From positions 20,410,528 to 20,474,527 of the forward strand of contig OZ020253.1 of assembly GCA_963971285.1 (NCBI GenBank): a stretch of DNA of 64,000 bases. The letters run 5' to 3'. The position numbers and the translations under genes are program-made. This stretch comes from Astropecten irregularis (taxonomy: Eukaryota; Echinodermata; Asteroidea; Paxillosida; Astropectinidae). The notes below the pieces were generated by a model, which saw only the letters and a list, made by a program, of their open reading frames with translations, did no database searches and had not been told where the DNA came from. Shown here one piece after another: positions 50,212 through 62,700 of this stretch (within the stretch, counting starts at the first letter, position 1; each line of letters begins with the position of its first letter).

Positions 50212-53200
50212 ATGACACACAGCGAGGACAGATCCCACTGGTTTAAAGAGGGGGCGATTGGTTTAGGAGGTGAGTGCATGATCTCAAATTATTGTCAAAC
50301 TTCCTTCAGGGCTTCAGTTCAGCCTGAAGTTCAGGGCCAGGGAGGTAGCTAAGCCTAGCCTCGATGCAGAAAGATTGATTGTTACTTAGCAACTACTGCT
50401 TGTGTTGTAAGTATTATTAATCATCAAATAACCACAAAGGAAACTGACTGAATTACAAATCATTGAAAATTGAACAAAGAAAAATTAACTGGAGCGGGAT
50501 TCGAACCAGCGACCTCCTGAATACGGCGATTGTGGGTTGACGGGATCCCAAAACACATTGATTTTTTTGGCTCTAAACTAACTTCTACTCCTCAAAAATG
50601 ATACTTTTGACTTTCAGCAAATGTTCCTGGGTCCTTAAAAGCCTAGATTGAAGAAATTTGTTTAACATTTCAGGGTTAAAATTCAATTTTCTTACGCGCT
50701 TCTTGTAAACTTTAAAACAGGCCGTCTGATCGCGTGAGGCCATTTTGTCTGGTCTGGTTAGTCTAATGCCCAGACCCAACATATCAAGAGTCCTCAAAAT
50801 GTCAGAGTGGAAACCAGACTATTCTCGTGTGCGGCCGTCCGTGCAGCGGTGAAATGTTACAATCTTGGTTACCGTTTTTACCCCATAATTTCCCTCAAAA
50901 ATCAAAGCCCTGCCCTCTTTCCAAAAAATTAACCTTGGTAATATAGAGGAGAAGACCAACAAAGTATATGTAGGTAAGTTACTTTTCAAAAAGAAGTTTC
51001 CTTTCCTTTATAGTTTTAGGACCCGTAAAGCTACAATCCCCCTGAATACTGTACAACCTACCAGTACTAGCCTACATACATGTACTGTACTAGGCCTACT
51101 TAGGCACGTCGCTCTCAGTTGGTAGAGTGCCTATATGGTATTCAGGAGGTCGCCGGTTCGAATGCCGCTACAGTCAATTTTAAAAATACATTAATAAACT
51201 AGGTCACGTGCAATATCACACTCATGATGATGTATTCACTATTTGATTTGTTTTCAATAACTTGACGTCCGTTTTGTTGCAATTAATTAGTTGGAGTTCT
51301 GTATGGGGTGACCAGTGTGTGTGTTGGTCATCCATTTGACACTATCAAGACCAAGATGCAAGCACAGGTTGGCTTTGAGAAGGATGGTATCTTCAGGACA
51401 CTCAGCAAGACCTTCAGATCACAGGGTCTCATTGGTTTGTACAGGTGAGTAATTACCAACTGGAGACTTAACATATAGCCTTAATCATGGTGCACCCATC
51501 TCGTGACCTTCCGTTATACCCGTTGGAAAAGATAACACTAATTTGAAAAAGAAAACAGGTACCAGACTACTTGGAATTCAAGCCTCGGGTTGATTGCACT
51601 GCTTTGAATGTAAGAAAACCAGGATTGATGCACAATGAATAAGGCGTATTGACTCAGTTTAAGCTGACAACAGACTTATCCATTTGTGCACGCACGAAGA
51701 CTCTGTTCCCATTGGAAAATATGGAAGTTTAAATATGCTTAAATAGTACAGTTTGGGGATTTACCCTAAAACAGTGAGGCCATTCACTGATTCAGTGATA
51801 ATGATACCACAAAAACTTTGACTACACGCTAGATTCAGTAACTGTAGCCCTATTATTCCTAGTTAACGATTTTGACATGATTGGTCGTGTCCTTAACAAG
51901 GAGTAATATGGCTACAGTTACTGGATCTACATTGTAATTGTATCTACAAACACAGAGTGTAGGCCATGTTAATCAATTCAGGATTCATTCTCTGTTAGAG
52001 ATGACGGGAGTGATGGTAGATAATGATTACATTCTGCAGGTATAACAACATCCACATCCAGTCGGGATATTTCTTGACTGTGTATTCTTGATATTCCACA
52101 GAGGTTCAATTCCAGTATTATGGGGATCAGGTATCTACAGATCCACTCAGTTTGGTGTTTTTGAATCAGTGTAAGTATTCATCTATAAAATTTCCAGTTT
52201 TATGTTTGAAGGAAAAACTGCTTATTTTCAAGGTTGCAGTGCAGCACAAACTGTATGAAATGTATGAATCACTTGGCAAATGAAACTTGGAAAAGCCACA
52301 TAATATGCACATTCAGTACAAAAAGGATAATTATAGAAAATGTGCCTATTAAAACAAGTAATGTCAACAAGCATTTACATATTTCAGTACACTATTCTTT
52401 TTTTGTTTTAGTATTTTGTAGCATTTTAATATTCTTTCCAGTTTATTGATTTGCTTTCATAATTATATTATTATTTTTCCTTGCAGATACACCTTTTTAG
52501 ACAATCCATTTTGTAAACAAGAGATCCCATTTACTGGAGGATTACAAATGTAAGTAAACAAAATAAAGCCCTTATTGATTCAAATGATTCATCCAAACAA
52601 ATTGTTTGTAAAAATATATTTACATTTATAAGAGATTCAAAATATATTGTGGAATTAAACCTGAGGCATCATAAAAGGCTAAAAGAAAATTGTGCAGTTG
52701 ATGTAGTTGGCCTTTGTTTGTGAAATGCTGTCTTTAGCTATTAATGTAGAAGGGTATCAATTAGTTTGCTTGATGTTTCTGCTATATTGATATGTTTGTT
52801 CTTTGATATATATTTGTGCCCTTAATATTTGTGTTTATTAATATTGGCAGTGTGTTGGAATAGAGTTCAATTGTGCTGATTTTGTACTTGTATGAAATTA
52901 TGATTGCAATGTATCTAAATGTTCACAGCTGTTAAATAGAAAAACTAAATAGCATTTTACAATGTATTTTGGTCTTGCAGAAGAGTAGTTCTTGCTGGAG
53001 CTTGTGGTTCATCAGCAAGGGCAATCATAGAATCACCTTTAGAACTTGCAAAGGTAACTTCCTTCTTCCTGTAACTTCCCAACCGTTTGTTGTTTAGATT
53101 TTAACTCAGAATTTCAGCTTTTTTGTTTTAAGATTTAGTTTTTGTGTGGCCACTCACATCCCTGTATTGATATCCAAAATACATTAATTTCTCCCTTTTT

Positions 53201-55021
53201 AATATGGAACTTTTGTTCTTAATTTAACTTTTTATTTCTTGACCATTTATTGACCATTTGGATGAATTCTCAATGCTTCTAAGATCAATCTAAGTGCCAA
53301 TGTGTTTGTGTACCGATAACAGTGATTTGATAAATTCAAATTTGAATTTAACTTATTCATGCAATCTTCATGTTTTTGTTTAGTGAAGGAATTGGCATAA
53401 CATAAAATTAATTGGCCTTCATATTTTGTTATCTCCATAGATTAGACGACAGACACAACAAACGTGGCAATTTAGAGGTCTATACAAGGTAATGTTAATG
53501 TTAAGGGATTAGTGACTTAATTTACATACGCGTATCTTGAGATTATTTTTAGCATGTTACATTGTGTTATGTTATGACTTGGATTTCTGATTGGCAGCCT
53601 ACACAAAGTTGGCAAAGAATCTTAAGATTAATTAAATTCCCATTTGTTGTTTTATGGCTAATAAGAGGATGTTTTTGATACCTTTTGTCTTTTTACCAGG
53701 GTTTTGGCATTCATTGGTGTCGGACGATGGGTCTCATGTGTACATACTTCATCCTCATTGACACACAAAGGAGGCATTTTCCTCAGGTGTTTAACACCAG
53801 CGTCATCGGTCCCTTCCTCGTGTCTGGAACTGCTGCTACATATCCTTTACTTGAATAAATCAATTGGGATTTATCCAAGACAATAGGAGGATTTATGAGA
53901 TTGATGATTTCAAGGAATGAATTCTATCTCTTACGTTGTGTACAACTCTCATCTAGAGGATATGGTTTTGGATTTGGACATAAAATTCCTTTCAAAGAGA
54001 TAAAGGCTGAATGTAATAAGGTTTACATCGTGATGACCTTGGTGTTCAAAATGTTGCTGCACTCAAAGATAAGTGAGGGTCCCGTTTGATTTTCAGCACA
54101 AGCAATAAACTGCTGCAAACTGCATATCAACCAAAATGATCTGAAATATCAAATGCTTGGAGTTAGGAGGGCCTGACTCGTTTCAATCCTAGCAGGATCT
54201 TTCTCAAATCTGATTTTCAGCATATTTGATGTACTATAATCTGCTCAAGATCAGTATTATAAATTGGTATTGTATCTTGTTATTGGAAATGTTATTTTAT
54301 TTACTGTTGTTGTTGCTGCTTTTAATGTTGTTACTGTTTATACTATTGTTGTCTCTGTTGCCCTACTGTTCCTTGACTTCTATGTACTTTAGCTTGGTGG
54401 ATGGTGTGGCCTTTGGAATACATGAAGTCTCAAGTGCAAGGAAACTACGGAAAGTAAGACACACATTTTATCAAGACCCAATCTCATAGCTGTGCTCAAA
54501 GTAAGATAAGAACACAGCTTAGTATAGCAAGACGCTATGGCAGTCTAAATTTATTAAGTTTTTGGCTTGGGTGCCTTCACCATTTCTTAAACCACATTTA
54601 TTAGTTATAAGATTATGAAAATCTCTGGATGAGAGATCTTGGCATGGCATGGTGATTGTAGTTGCAGAAATCTTGAGTCAGAAGAGCTAGCAGTGAAATG
54701 CCTGCCAATTAGGGCAGATAGCCCATGAGACAATGTGGCTTGTGACACATTCTCTCCTATCATTTATTCATTTGATGGAATGTTCTGCACACAAAGGCAT
54801 TATCATGACATTGACATGTGCTTCTTTTTATGATTGTGTATGATAGGGACATGCCGGTATTGACTCGTATGAAGCTAGTCATCAAGGAGCGAGGGGGTTT
54901 CTTTGCTCTGTATCGTGGCATTGGACCAGGAACTATCCGCAGTTTCATCTCTAATGGTACCAGTATGATCGTCATGGCCAATGCCCAAAAGAAGGTATCT
55001 GAATGGGGATTGAGAGGGTGA
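50212..55021 (+). CDS. SLC25-family mitochondrial carrier (281 aa), orphan substrate
   Basis: Coding exons: 50212-50269, 51291-51444, 52102-52170, 52487-52549, 52981-53053, 53441-53488, 53700-53839, 54388-54453 and 54847-55021, summing to 282 codons with the stop. SLC25 proteins are six-helix transporters of the mitochondrial inner membrane built from three repeats. All three repeat signatures PX[DE]XX[KR] are present: PFDTIKTKMQ (residues about 40-50), PLELAKIRRQ (about 134-145) and PLEYMKSQVQ (about 205-215). Each is followed by the second half-repeat, for example GLYRGSIPVLWG and ALYRGIGPGTIRS. The length is typical. The closest relatives I can suggest are the carnitine/ornithine/SLC25A45-48-like branch, but the substrate cannot be assigned. 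One intron, 53840-54387, is an AT-AC U12 intron; only AC splicing keeps the third signature in frame. Confidence 0.9.
50488..50540 (-). repeat. tRNA-derived SINE fragment in SLC25 intron 1, antisense
   Basis: On the minus strand it reads ATTCAGGAGGTCGCTGGTTC then GAATCCCGCTCCAGT, a box-B region nearly identical to the sense copy at 51102-51175. Confidence 0.6.
51102..51175 (+). repeat. tRNA-derived SINE fragment in SLC25 intron 1, sense
   Basis: A box-A-like GCTCTCAGTTGGTAGAGTGC and a box-B-like GGTTCGAATGCC occur at tRNA spacing. The ends do not pair as an acceptor stem, so it is not a tRNA gene. It is inverted relative to the fragment at 50488-50540. Confidence 0.65.
53840..54387 (+). other. 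AT-AC minor-spliceosome (U12-type) intron
   Basis: The 5' splice site is ATATCCTTT, the exact U12 AT-AC consensus. Near the 3' end, TTCCTTGACTTC matches the U12 branch-site consensus, with the likely branch A at 54376, and the intron ends TATGTAC. Using AC joins the exons in a frame that yields PLEYMKSQVQ; the nearby TTTAG acceptor would destroy it. Confidence 0.92.
54097..54205 (+). repeat. Dispersed ~110-bp repeat inside the U12 intron
   Basis: It opens AGCAATAAACTGCTGCAAAC, has the core GGAGTTAGGAGGGCCTGA and ends near TCCTAGCAGGATC. The copy at 56311-56420 is the closest in the window. Non-coding. Confidence 0.6.
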
Positions 55022-56700
55022 TGACTCAAAACACCTGCAGTGTCAACTAATTGGAAATGTCCTTGAACCTACAACTGCTTGACAGGTGTCTTTCTCTTAC
55101 TGCACAGTAGGATATGTGTCTAATATTGTTAAGTAGGAGCCAGGACATGGCTTTGTTACCTACCATTGCATAGTAGGACAGATGTCTGTTTGTCATTGTG
55201 CAATAGATGGTAAGATAGACTTATACCTACCATTGCACAGTAGGACAGATGCCCGTCTCTCATTGTGCAATAGATGGTAAGATAGACTAACCTACCACCG
55301 TAATTAAATCAAGACACTAAAGACAGGTGTTTCTTTTGTACTGCACAGTAGAAAAGACTCTTTGCATTGGTTTCAGTGGTTTGATTTAGGTTGAAAACTT
55401 CGGCCATGAACATTTTAGTTTAGTTTTTTGTTCCATTTTTCCATAATCAGCTTCCACATACATGTATTTTTAAATATGAAAGTTAGGGCTACGGCATTTT
55501 CCCCTAAATTCTGTTCCACCTGGCCTCCCGCCTATCAGATAATGTCAAACAGTTCATGCCACCGATTATGTGTCATAATATAGGACAGGGCAACTAATAT
55601 GCACAGTCAAGTCCATTTTTTCTTTAATATGCTACATGATTTGTAAGTAGAAAACATCATAAATTTTGTTTGGAATTGCTAATATTTGTAAAACCTTCAT
55701 TGCCATTGTTTTATCTCTCTCAGTGCACAAGATTTATACATGGTTTGCTCCCAAATGAGGTAACAATTAAAAAATTTCATCATCATTTTTATCAAATTTG
55801 ATGAGACTACTTTTTATCACAGTATTTCAAATATTTGTGAATATTTATATAAAAGTATTTGATGCATGTATGTGTGTATATTTTTAAAAAGAGTATTATT
55901 ATACTTAAGATTTTTTAATCACTAAATGTTTACATCCCAAGTCTGAAATAATCTGAGAAATAAATCTACACTTCCGAATTGCACAGAATTCACTGAAAAA
56001 CCTTCAAAGTTTCCTTTGAGCTTATGATGTTTTTACAAACTTGTTTTCATTTTTTTATGCAAAAAATCATGAGAAATTAATGTAAATTATTTTCAGTCAT
56101 GGGTACATATTTTTTTACAGGGTAGGCACAAGTGTACAATCAAATGTGCAGAGCAATTTTTTTTTGGCATGACCTTTTTTGAAGTGGGGATAAGTATTCA
56201 TAACTATTGTAATTCATTTGTCTATTCACAAGCTGCCCTTATTCCTAGTTGTATTTAAAGGCTACCTTATTATACCGAAACAATGTTCATGCTGAGTCTG
56301 CACATGAAAGAACAAGCAATAAACTGCTGCAAACTGCTCACCAACCAAAATATTGACCTGTAAAAAAAATATAAAATGCTAGGAGTAAGGAGGGCCTGAT
56401 GTTTCGATCCTTCCTCAAAGACTAGCCTATACTGAAGAATCAAATTGATATTTATATCAATATATATCAATTTATAAACACTACAGTATTACAGACCTTG
56501 AGAAATATAGTGCTTCTTATTGAATGATTAAATACTATGAAAACAACTTTCTTTGTGTAATGTGTCAGTTTTCCTAGATTTTACATCTGTTGAGCTTATT
56601 ATAATTATTCAGTGTTATTTTGTATGCACAGTTGCACTTGCTTACGGGCTAGGACTGATTTGCAGTCTAATGAATCTATAACATTTGTCGAATGAGGGCG
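55022..56700. other. SLC25 3' UTR and intergenic spacer before MYSM1
   Basis: AT-rich with no supported exon. Two imperfect 67-bp tandem units begin ACCTACCATTGCA at 55158 and 55225. A possible poly(A) signal AATAAA is at 55959-55964. A dispersed repeat occupies 56311-56420. Confidence 0.5.
56311..56420 (+). repeat. Dispersed ~110-bp repeat, second copy
   Basis: AACAAGCAATAAACTGCTGC at the left, GGAGTAAGGAGGGCCTGA in the core and a TTTCGATCC end match the 54097-54205 copy with scattered differences. Confidence 0.6.
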
Positions 56701-56719
56701 CTGTTGTATTTCATTTTCA

Positions 56720-56735
56720 AAAAAGAATGGCGGAC
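56720..56735 (+). promoter_or_regulatory. YY1-like element overlapping the MYSM1 start codon
   Basis: AAGAATGGCGGACG resembles the AANATGGCGGC YY1 site found at the start of many housekeeping genes, where the start codon lies within the site. It suggests a very short 5' UTR. This is a motif match only. Confidence 0.4.
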
Positions 56736-59700
56736 GAAGTAGAAGACGAAATTGACGTCGAAGGGTTCGATGATAGAGACGGGTAATTCAGCGTTTCACT
56801 TTGTTGTTAAGTATTCTTGTTAGTTGAAGACAGAACATTGAATTAAGCAGAATTTCCGGTTTGCATTGATATCCAGCTCAAATGGACATCAAGTGACGTT
56901 TTTATTAACAAGATGGGCATTATTTTGTGCAGCATCCTTTACGTGATAATCACCAAGCTCGCATGTCAAAAACCGACGACTGTCAAGTGTCATTATGTTG
57001 TATTTATTGAACTTGATAAGGCCTACGTACGTCAAGACTGTTAAATTATCTGTATTTTTTTCAAAGTTCCAGCAATCTTATAGCTAAGGATGCCGTCTCA
57101 TCAATTGAGGAATACAAGAGTCAAGAAGGTGTTGCATCTCAGATTTGGAATGAGGTAAATATGAATGATGTCACTTGTCAGTTCAACTAAAAATGTTTGA
57201 AAATTGATTACAGGGGAATTTACTACAACGTATTTGTTGAATGCCAGATCATTCTAACATCAACTATGAAACTGGCCCCATGTGCAAGAACCTTTTTAAA
57301 GCAAACACCTTCAGTTTAAAGAGGGGTTTCAGACTTTGGTGTTTAGTTTATCATTATTATTACTTCAGTTCAGACAAGGAGATAACAAGGGTTTAAGTTG
57401 AACACAATTACTTTTATACTTGGCTAACTTGTGATTTTATTTTATGATTTGTAAGCTTCTTATTTTGTGAAAGGAATTTACAATCTCCTCTTTCTTATGT
57501 TTTCTTTATCTTCTCGTGTACATGTAGTTTGGGGTACCGGTTTGTGATTGGTCTCTGGGTGAGATGGATGCGGAGAGCCGTCTAACCATCGAGAGCATGC
57601 TTCATGAAGAACAGTATCCTTTACTTTAACTGGTCAGCTTATAAGTTATAGTCTCAAGGTCATTTTGATGTGATTTATCCTTGGTTCAACAAGATTAATG
57701 GATTTAGAAAGAAGTTTGGGTCGCATGGTGTTGAACATCAAGTTAATACCTATTCTTTGAGAACCAAACTAGGTGGATTATCGAGTTAAAATACACTTAC
57801 AGGTCTACTAGTTTTACAGATAGATCTGCATTTCAATGGAATATTAACAATATGTAACACTTAAAAAATCCTTAATGATTATCTTCAGGAAATATTTGAG
57901 GTGCAAAAGCGAGCCTGTGTCAAAAAGGTAAACTAAACAGCATTTCTGCAATTTTGAAGAATTATGACAAGAACTGCATAGTAAATGTACAATTGTTTTG
58001 GATAGTAATGGGGAAACTAAGATGTTGTTCATTACTTGATTCAGGTCCAAGAAGAAGTCATCTTCATACTTAAGATGGACGCCCCAGGAGAGGCTTCAGT
58101 TTGAGAAAGGATATGTAAGTCATGAAGGAATATACTAGCTGTTAGCAATTGAATTATTCCAATAAGGTACACTGTAATATAATTCAATCCAAAATTGAAA
58201 GTGGAAGTACCATGTGGAGAAAAGGATGACAATATTGATCAGGCCTTACAAACGAACAAGCTGTTATTAAACTTTGTTTACAAAGATGAGGGTTGTTTTT
58301 GAGAACATTTATAAAGATATACAATTTAAGTACTTGGACTTGTCTTGTTGCCAGTTGTTCATAAATTCTATGCAACCCCAGTTGCTTTTTTTATACTAAT
58401 CTCATAATATTTATTTTTTTGATAACCCTTATTTTAAAATGATCATTACCACAAAAAAATCATGCAAATAATTTCTTTGCTACATTTATGACTTTTATGT
58501 CCTTCCAGTTAACACACATAGATGAATTCCATGTTGAATATGTGTTCTTGTATTTCTATAAATGCACCTGCAGATGAATTATGGAAACAGGTGGACTCAG
58601 ATAGCCAAGATGATTCCTACTAGGAGTCCATTACAGGTCAAGAACTATGCTAGATACTACTTCCCATCAAGAGTAAGTTCACCTCTCTCTGGGATTTGGT
58701 TTGGGGTTTTAGAGTCTGGGATTTGAGTGTAGGTTTACAATGACTGTTGACAAACTTTGATACAAAATTGTGCTTGCTGGTGATGAGCTGATCTGCCATT
58801 CCAGCATTCAAAGGTAGCATCTGGTGAGACTGCCTTGTATCATAAGCTAATTTCTTTTCTGTCATCGATTTTAATATTTATCTCAAGTTTGATTTTCTGG
58901 TATCACTTTTTATCACTGGTATCACTGCCTCTGAAGTGTTGCGGGAACCCGCTTTGTCGAAGTAAACATCCAGATCCTTATTTACAGAGAATCTTCAGTG
59001 CCATTCGTCTTCTTTTAGGAGTTTTTCCCATTAAGGTGTGAAATCCCTTGCATTAATTGAACATAACCTTTGTTTTTCATTGGACAGGGAAAGTCAGTGT
59101 CTAGTATAACTACTGACATCAAAGACCCAGACCTGGTAGATCAAGATATCATCCATTCCCATGTACCAGAGTCTCTGAGTACAGGATCACCAACCATCAC
59201 AACAAGGATTCGTCTTCCTAATGCACATCAGGTTTCCTATCCATCCAAGCGGCGACATTTCCAGAAGTTTGGATTCGCTAACCTAAGCTCATCACGGCTA
59301 CTGAAATCACGCTCTGGCAAAGAAGCCTTGTCCTCCTTGAAATTGTCCAAGAAAAGAACCAAATCAAAGGTGGACAAAGGTACTCCAGAGCATGGACGTA
59401 GGCTGAAGAAGCGGAGAGAGGCTCAGGCACAGAGGGTTAAGTCCATGACTGATGATGCAGCAGGTGTGATGAAGCATTGTGATGCTGACCAGAAGGAGAA
59501 GATGGAAGATGTAGAAGGAGGAGACATTACACCTGTACCATTTAAGCAAGGAGGTGGCATTGTCAGGATAAGACCAGAGAGTTCTGAGGATGAAGATGTA
59601 GATGTTGAAGATGATGAAGCTCCGGATAGCTCATTGATGGGTAAGATATTTCAATTTTTATCATTTGTCATTCTGCTGTTTCTGTCTTTTATTTATACCC

Positions 59701-62700
59701 AGCTACAAGTAGAACACAAAGCCAGTTGCCATGTTTAATTTGAAATCTTGACATAAGGAAAGGTATAGTCTCCTTGGATTTCATAATTTAACTGAATTCT
59801 GTTGTCACATTGTCATTTTGAAAGCCTTGATACATGTCAGGCCCAGTTCCCCTAAATGCTATAGAGTGTAACATCAATGATGGGAAAGTTTTTAATCTTT
59901 GGTTGTCCTGTTTTTTAAAGCAGATAATAACTCAGATAATATGATATTTTTCTCAGAGTTATTGATGCAATGACAGATTGCATTTTTATGTCAATTGTTA
60001 GTTTGTATTCGATATCCAAATTGAAAAATTGATATCCTTTTGTAGAAAGTTTAAAAGCTAAATTTATGTTTCTAATTCTTCTTGAACTTTGCAATCTCTT
60101 CTTTAATCAGGTTTGGCTGCCACCTGTGACCGCATCTACAGTAGCCTTATCATGCCATCCAACACCACAACCCAAAGTGCCTCTTCCACCACACCAACCA
60201 CTACCACTTCAACACCTGCACTCACTGACATCAAACACCCTCTTGTACAACCAAAGACCAGTGTCCACCCTCTGGAGGGTCTGAAGGTCAAGGATTATAA
60301 GGTCACTCAGGAGGGGCTTGTGATTCCAGGCCTGGCATGGAATGCTGACCACACCTACAGCATGTCTGCTAAGACACTTCATAAACTTGGTATCCTGACA
60401 AGAGTCAACAGTGAACCACTGGAACCAACGGAATCCACTTCTCTCTCAAAGTCCATCAAGGAATTAACTGAAACCATGGACATCGATTCCAGCATCAAAA
60501 TAGAAATGGTCATTACTGATGAATCGGAACATATTGCTGTAGGCAACTCGGGAAAGAGGAGCACTGTTTCTGCAGCTGCTCATCCCGATAAGGAAGAAAA
60601 TGTGGAAGATATAAAAAGTGAACCTTATGAAGATGATGTGTCTCTCCTTGAAGGTGGCATGTCTAGGTTTGACATCAAGCAAGAACTTGATGCTTCAGAT
60701 TTGAGTGATACAGATACCAGAGATCAAGTAATGGACATTACATCAGACATGCAAGACATTGTAGTTCCCCAAACTCCACTGGGGCAGAACCTGGACATCT
60801 ATTCCCCCAATACACTTGCTGGAGAAGAAGTGACCGGACCATTTCATAATGGAGAGTTTGAAAGTTGTCTGACCTCTGAGGAGGACCAGACTATCTCAGG
60901 AAGCCTGCTTGAGTTGAGGTCATCTACATCACCCTCCTCCGGTCCTGATGTCTCACTAGAGATGCAGTGTGAAACAGTTGAATCCAACCATGAAAAGGAA
61001 CATCTAGAAGAGGAAGAGGGACAAGAGGAATCAGACGCACCACAAGGTGAAGACACACTACAAGGAAGAATAGACGTGGCTACAAGGGAACTTACACTGA
61101 AGCTGGATGAGATCAATGATTGGGAGAAACAAGCCATCCCTGAATTCTTTCAAGGTGGACCCACCAAGACCCAGGACCGTTATCTCAAGATTAGGAATTA
61201 CATCTATGAACACTGGTCAGTTAATACCTGTCAGAAATCTATCACCATTTTGGTCATTTTGGTAATGCTTGATATGCTGACTAATAGTTGTTTTTTTCCA
61301 TTGTATGATATGGCTCATTCATACATTACTTCCCCTCTCTTTGTTCAGGTTACAAACTAAGCCCAATTATCTGAATAAGGCCTCTGTGCGGCAAGGGCTC
61401 CGGAGCTGTGGGGATGTCAACTCCATTGGCCGTATTCATCAAATACTGGAGACTTTTGGTGCTATCAACTTTGGAATCGGTAAGCAGTTTGCCTTCTTAC
61501 CATGAAATACAGGCATGGCATTGTTGTATAGATGCTTTGGTAGATTTGGTCTTGTGTTTTGAACATTAATCAAAGTGTTATTTTGTTGGTTTCTTATGTG
61601 ATGTGTTGAGAGTAATGTGTAATATGCATGAGCAAGGTTAGAATACCATTAGTTAACCAGTTAACAGGATTTTACCATGTGTGTGCTCACTGCTCGGACA
61701 CCTTGTGCAAGTATTCTTGTTGATTCTCTAGTTACCATTGGTTGGCATATAAATGTCAGAAATTGATAACCAGTCCATATCCTGTGTGTGACTTCTAAAT
61801 AGTCAACCACACTAACCCAAACCTGTTGCCTAGTTTGAATAGTAAAATTATTCCTACCATTGTATATAATGCCAAGGACACGACTGCACTTTACTTAATA
61901 AGTACTGTTCCCATCTTGATGTGCCATGTTGTTATCTTTTATTTGAATGTAGACAACCCATACAAGACAACCATAGACACCCGTGCTAATACAATGAAGC
62001 GACGTGTTACTTTAAAGCCTGACAAGCTGACAGCGTGTCGGGAGTCCAGGGTAAGACATCTCTCTGTCTTCTTAAAGTTTAACTTTTGATGAGAACCATG
62101 TGTCTGCATAGATTGATGTACTGGTACTGGACAGATAGTTGTAATCATACCCTGTGCACTCCAGCTACTGCTGTTTCCAGACAGACACAGCAGGCCTAAT
62201 TTTTTTTATACATCAGCTTCTCTGTGAGCAGAGTATTGCTGATGCATACTATTGCTGTTCTGTTCTTATGGTAGGCATATATCATAGATTTACGTGGAAT
62301 TTTAGCTTCTGCACATTCACAGTCATGCTCACATGTTCACTTTAAACTATCTGAGCTGTACGCTTTATTCTAAATCTTAAGTATGTCATTCTGTTAATGA
62401 TTGTGCCTATTGTTTACAATTAATTCCACTATATGAAGTTCTTGGGTGTGATACAAACATTCTTACTCTGTTTGTTTGTTTGTTTGTTTGTATGTTTCAG
62501 AGGAGAGTTTGTAAGATGAAGAATGTTGAGTCCAAATCAGACGCATTGCAGAAACCAGAGGAGGTCCCATCTCCTAGGAAGAGTAGTAGGTGAGTCATGA
62601 TAAGATACAAACCTCTGCATCTCCACTTTGTAGGAGTTAGTACTGTTGTACGTATTTACCTACCTTTTAGAACTGTTGTACGTATTTACCTACCTCCCAG

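Noticed and set aside
51102-51175. Functional tRNA gene
   Set aside because: Polymerase III boxes are present but the two ends do not form an acceptor stem, and related diverged copies exist.
54226-54489. Leucine-rich 87-residue open frame read through the carrier exon
   Set aside because: It is the wrong frame of the exon 54388-54453 joined to intron T-rich sequence; the AT-AC splice gives the real carrier frame.
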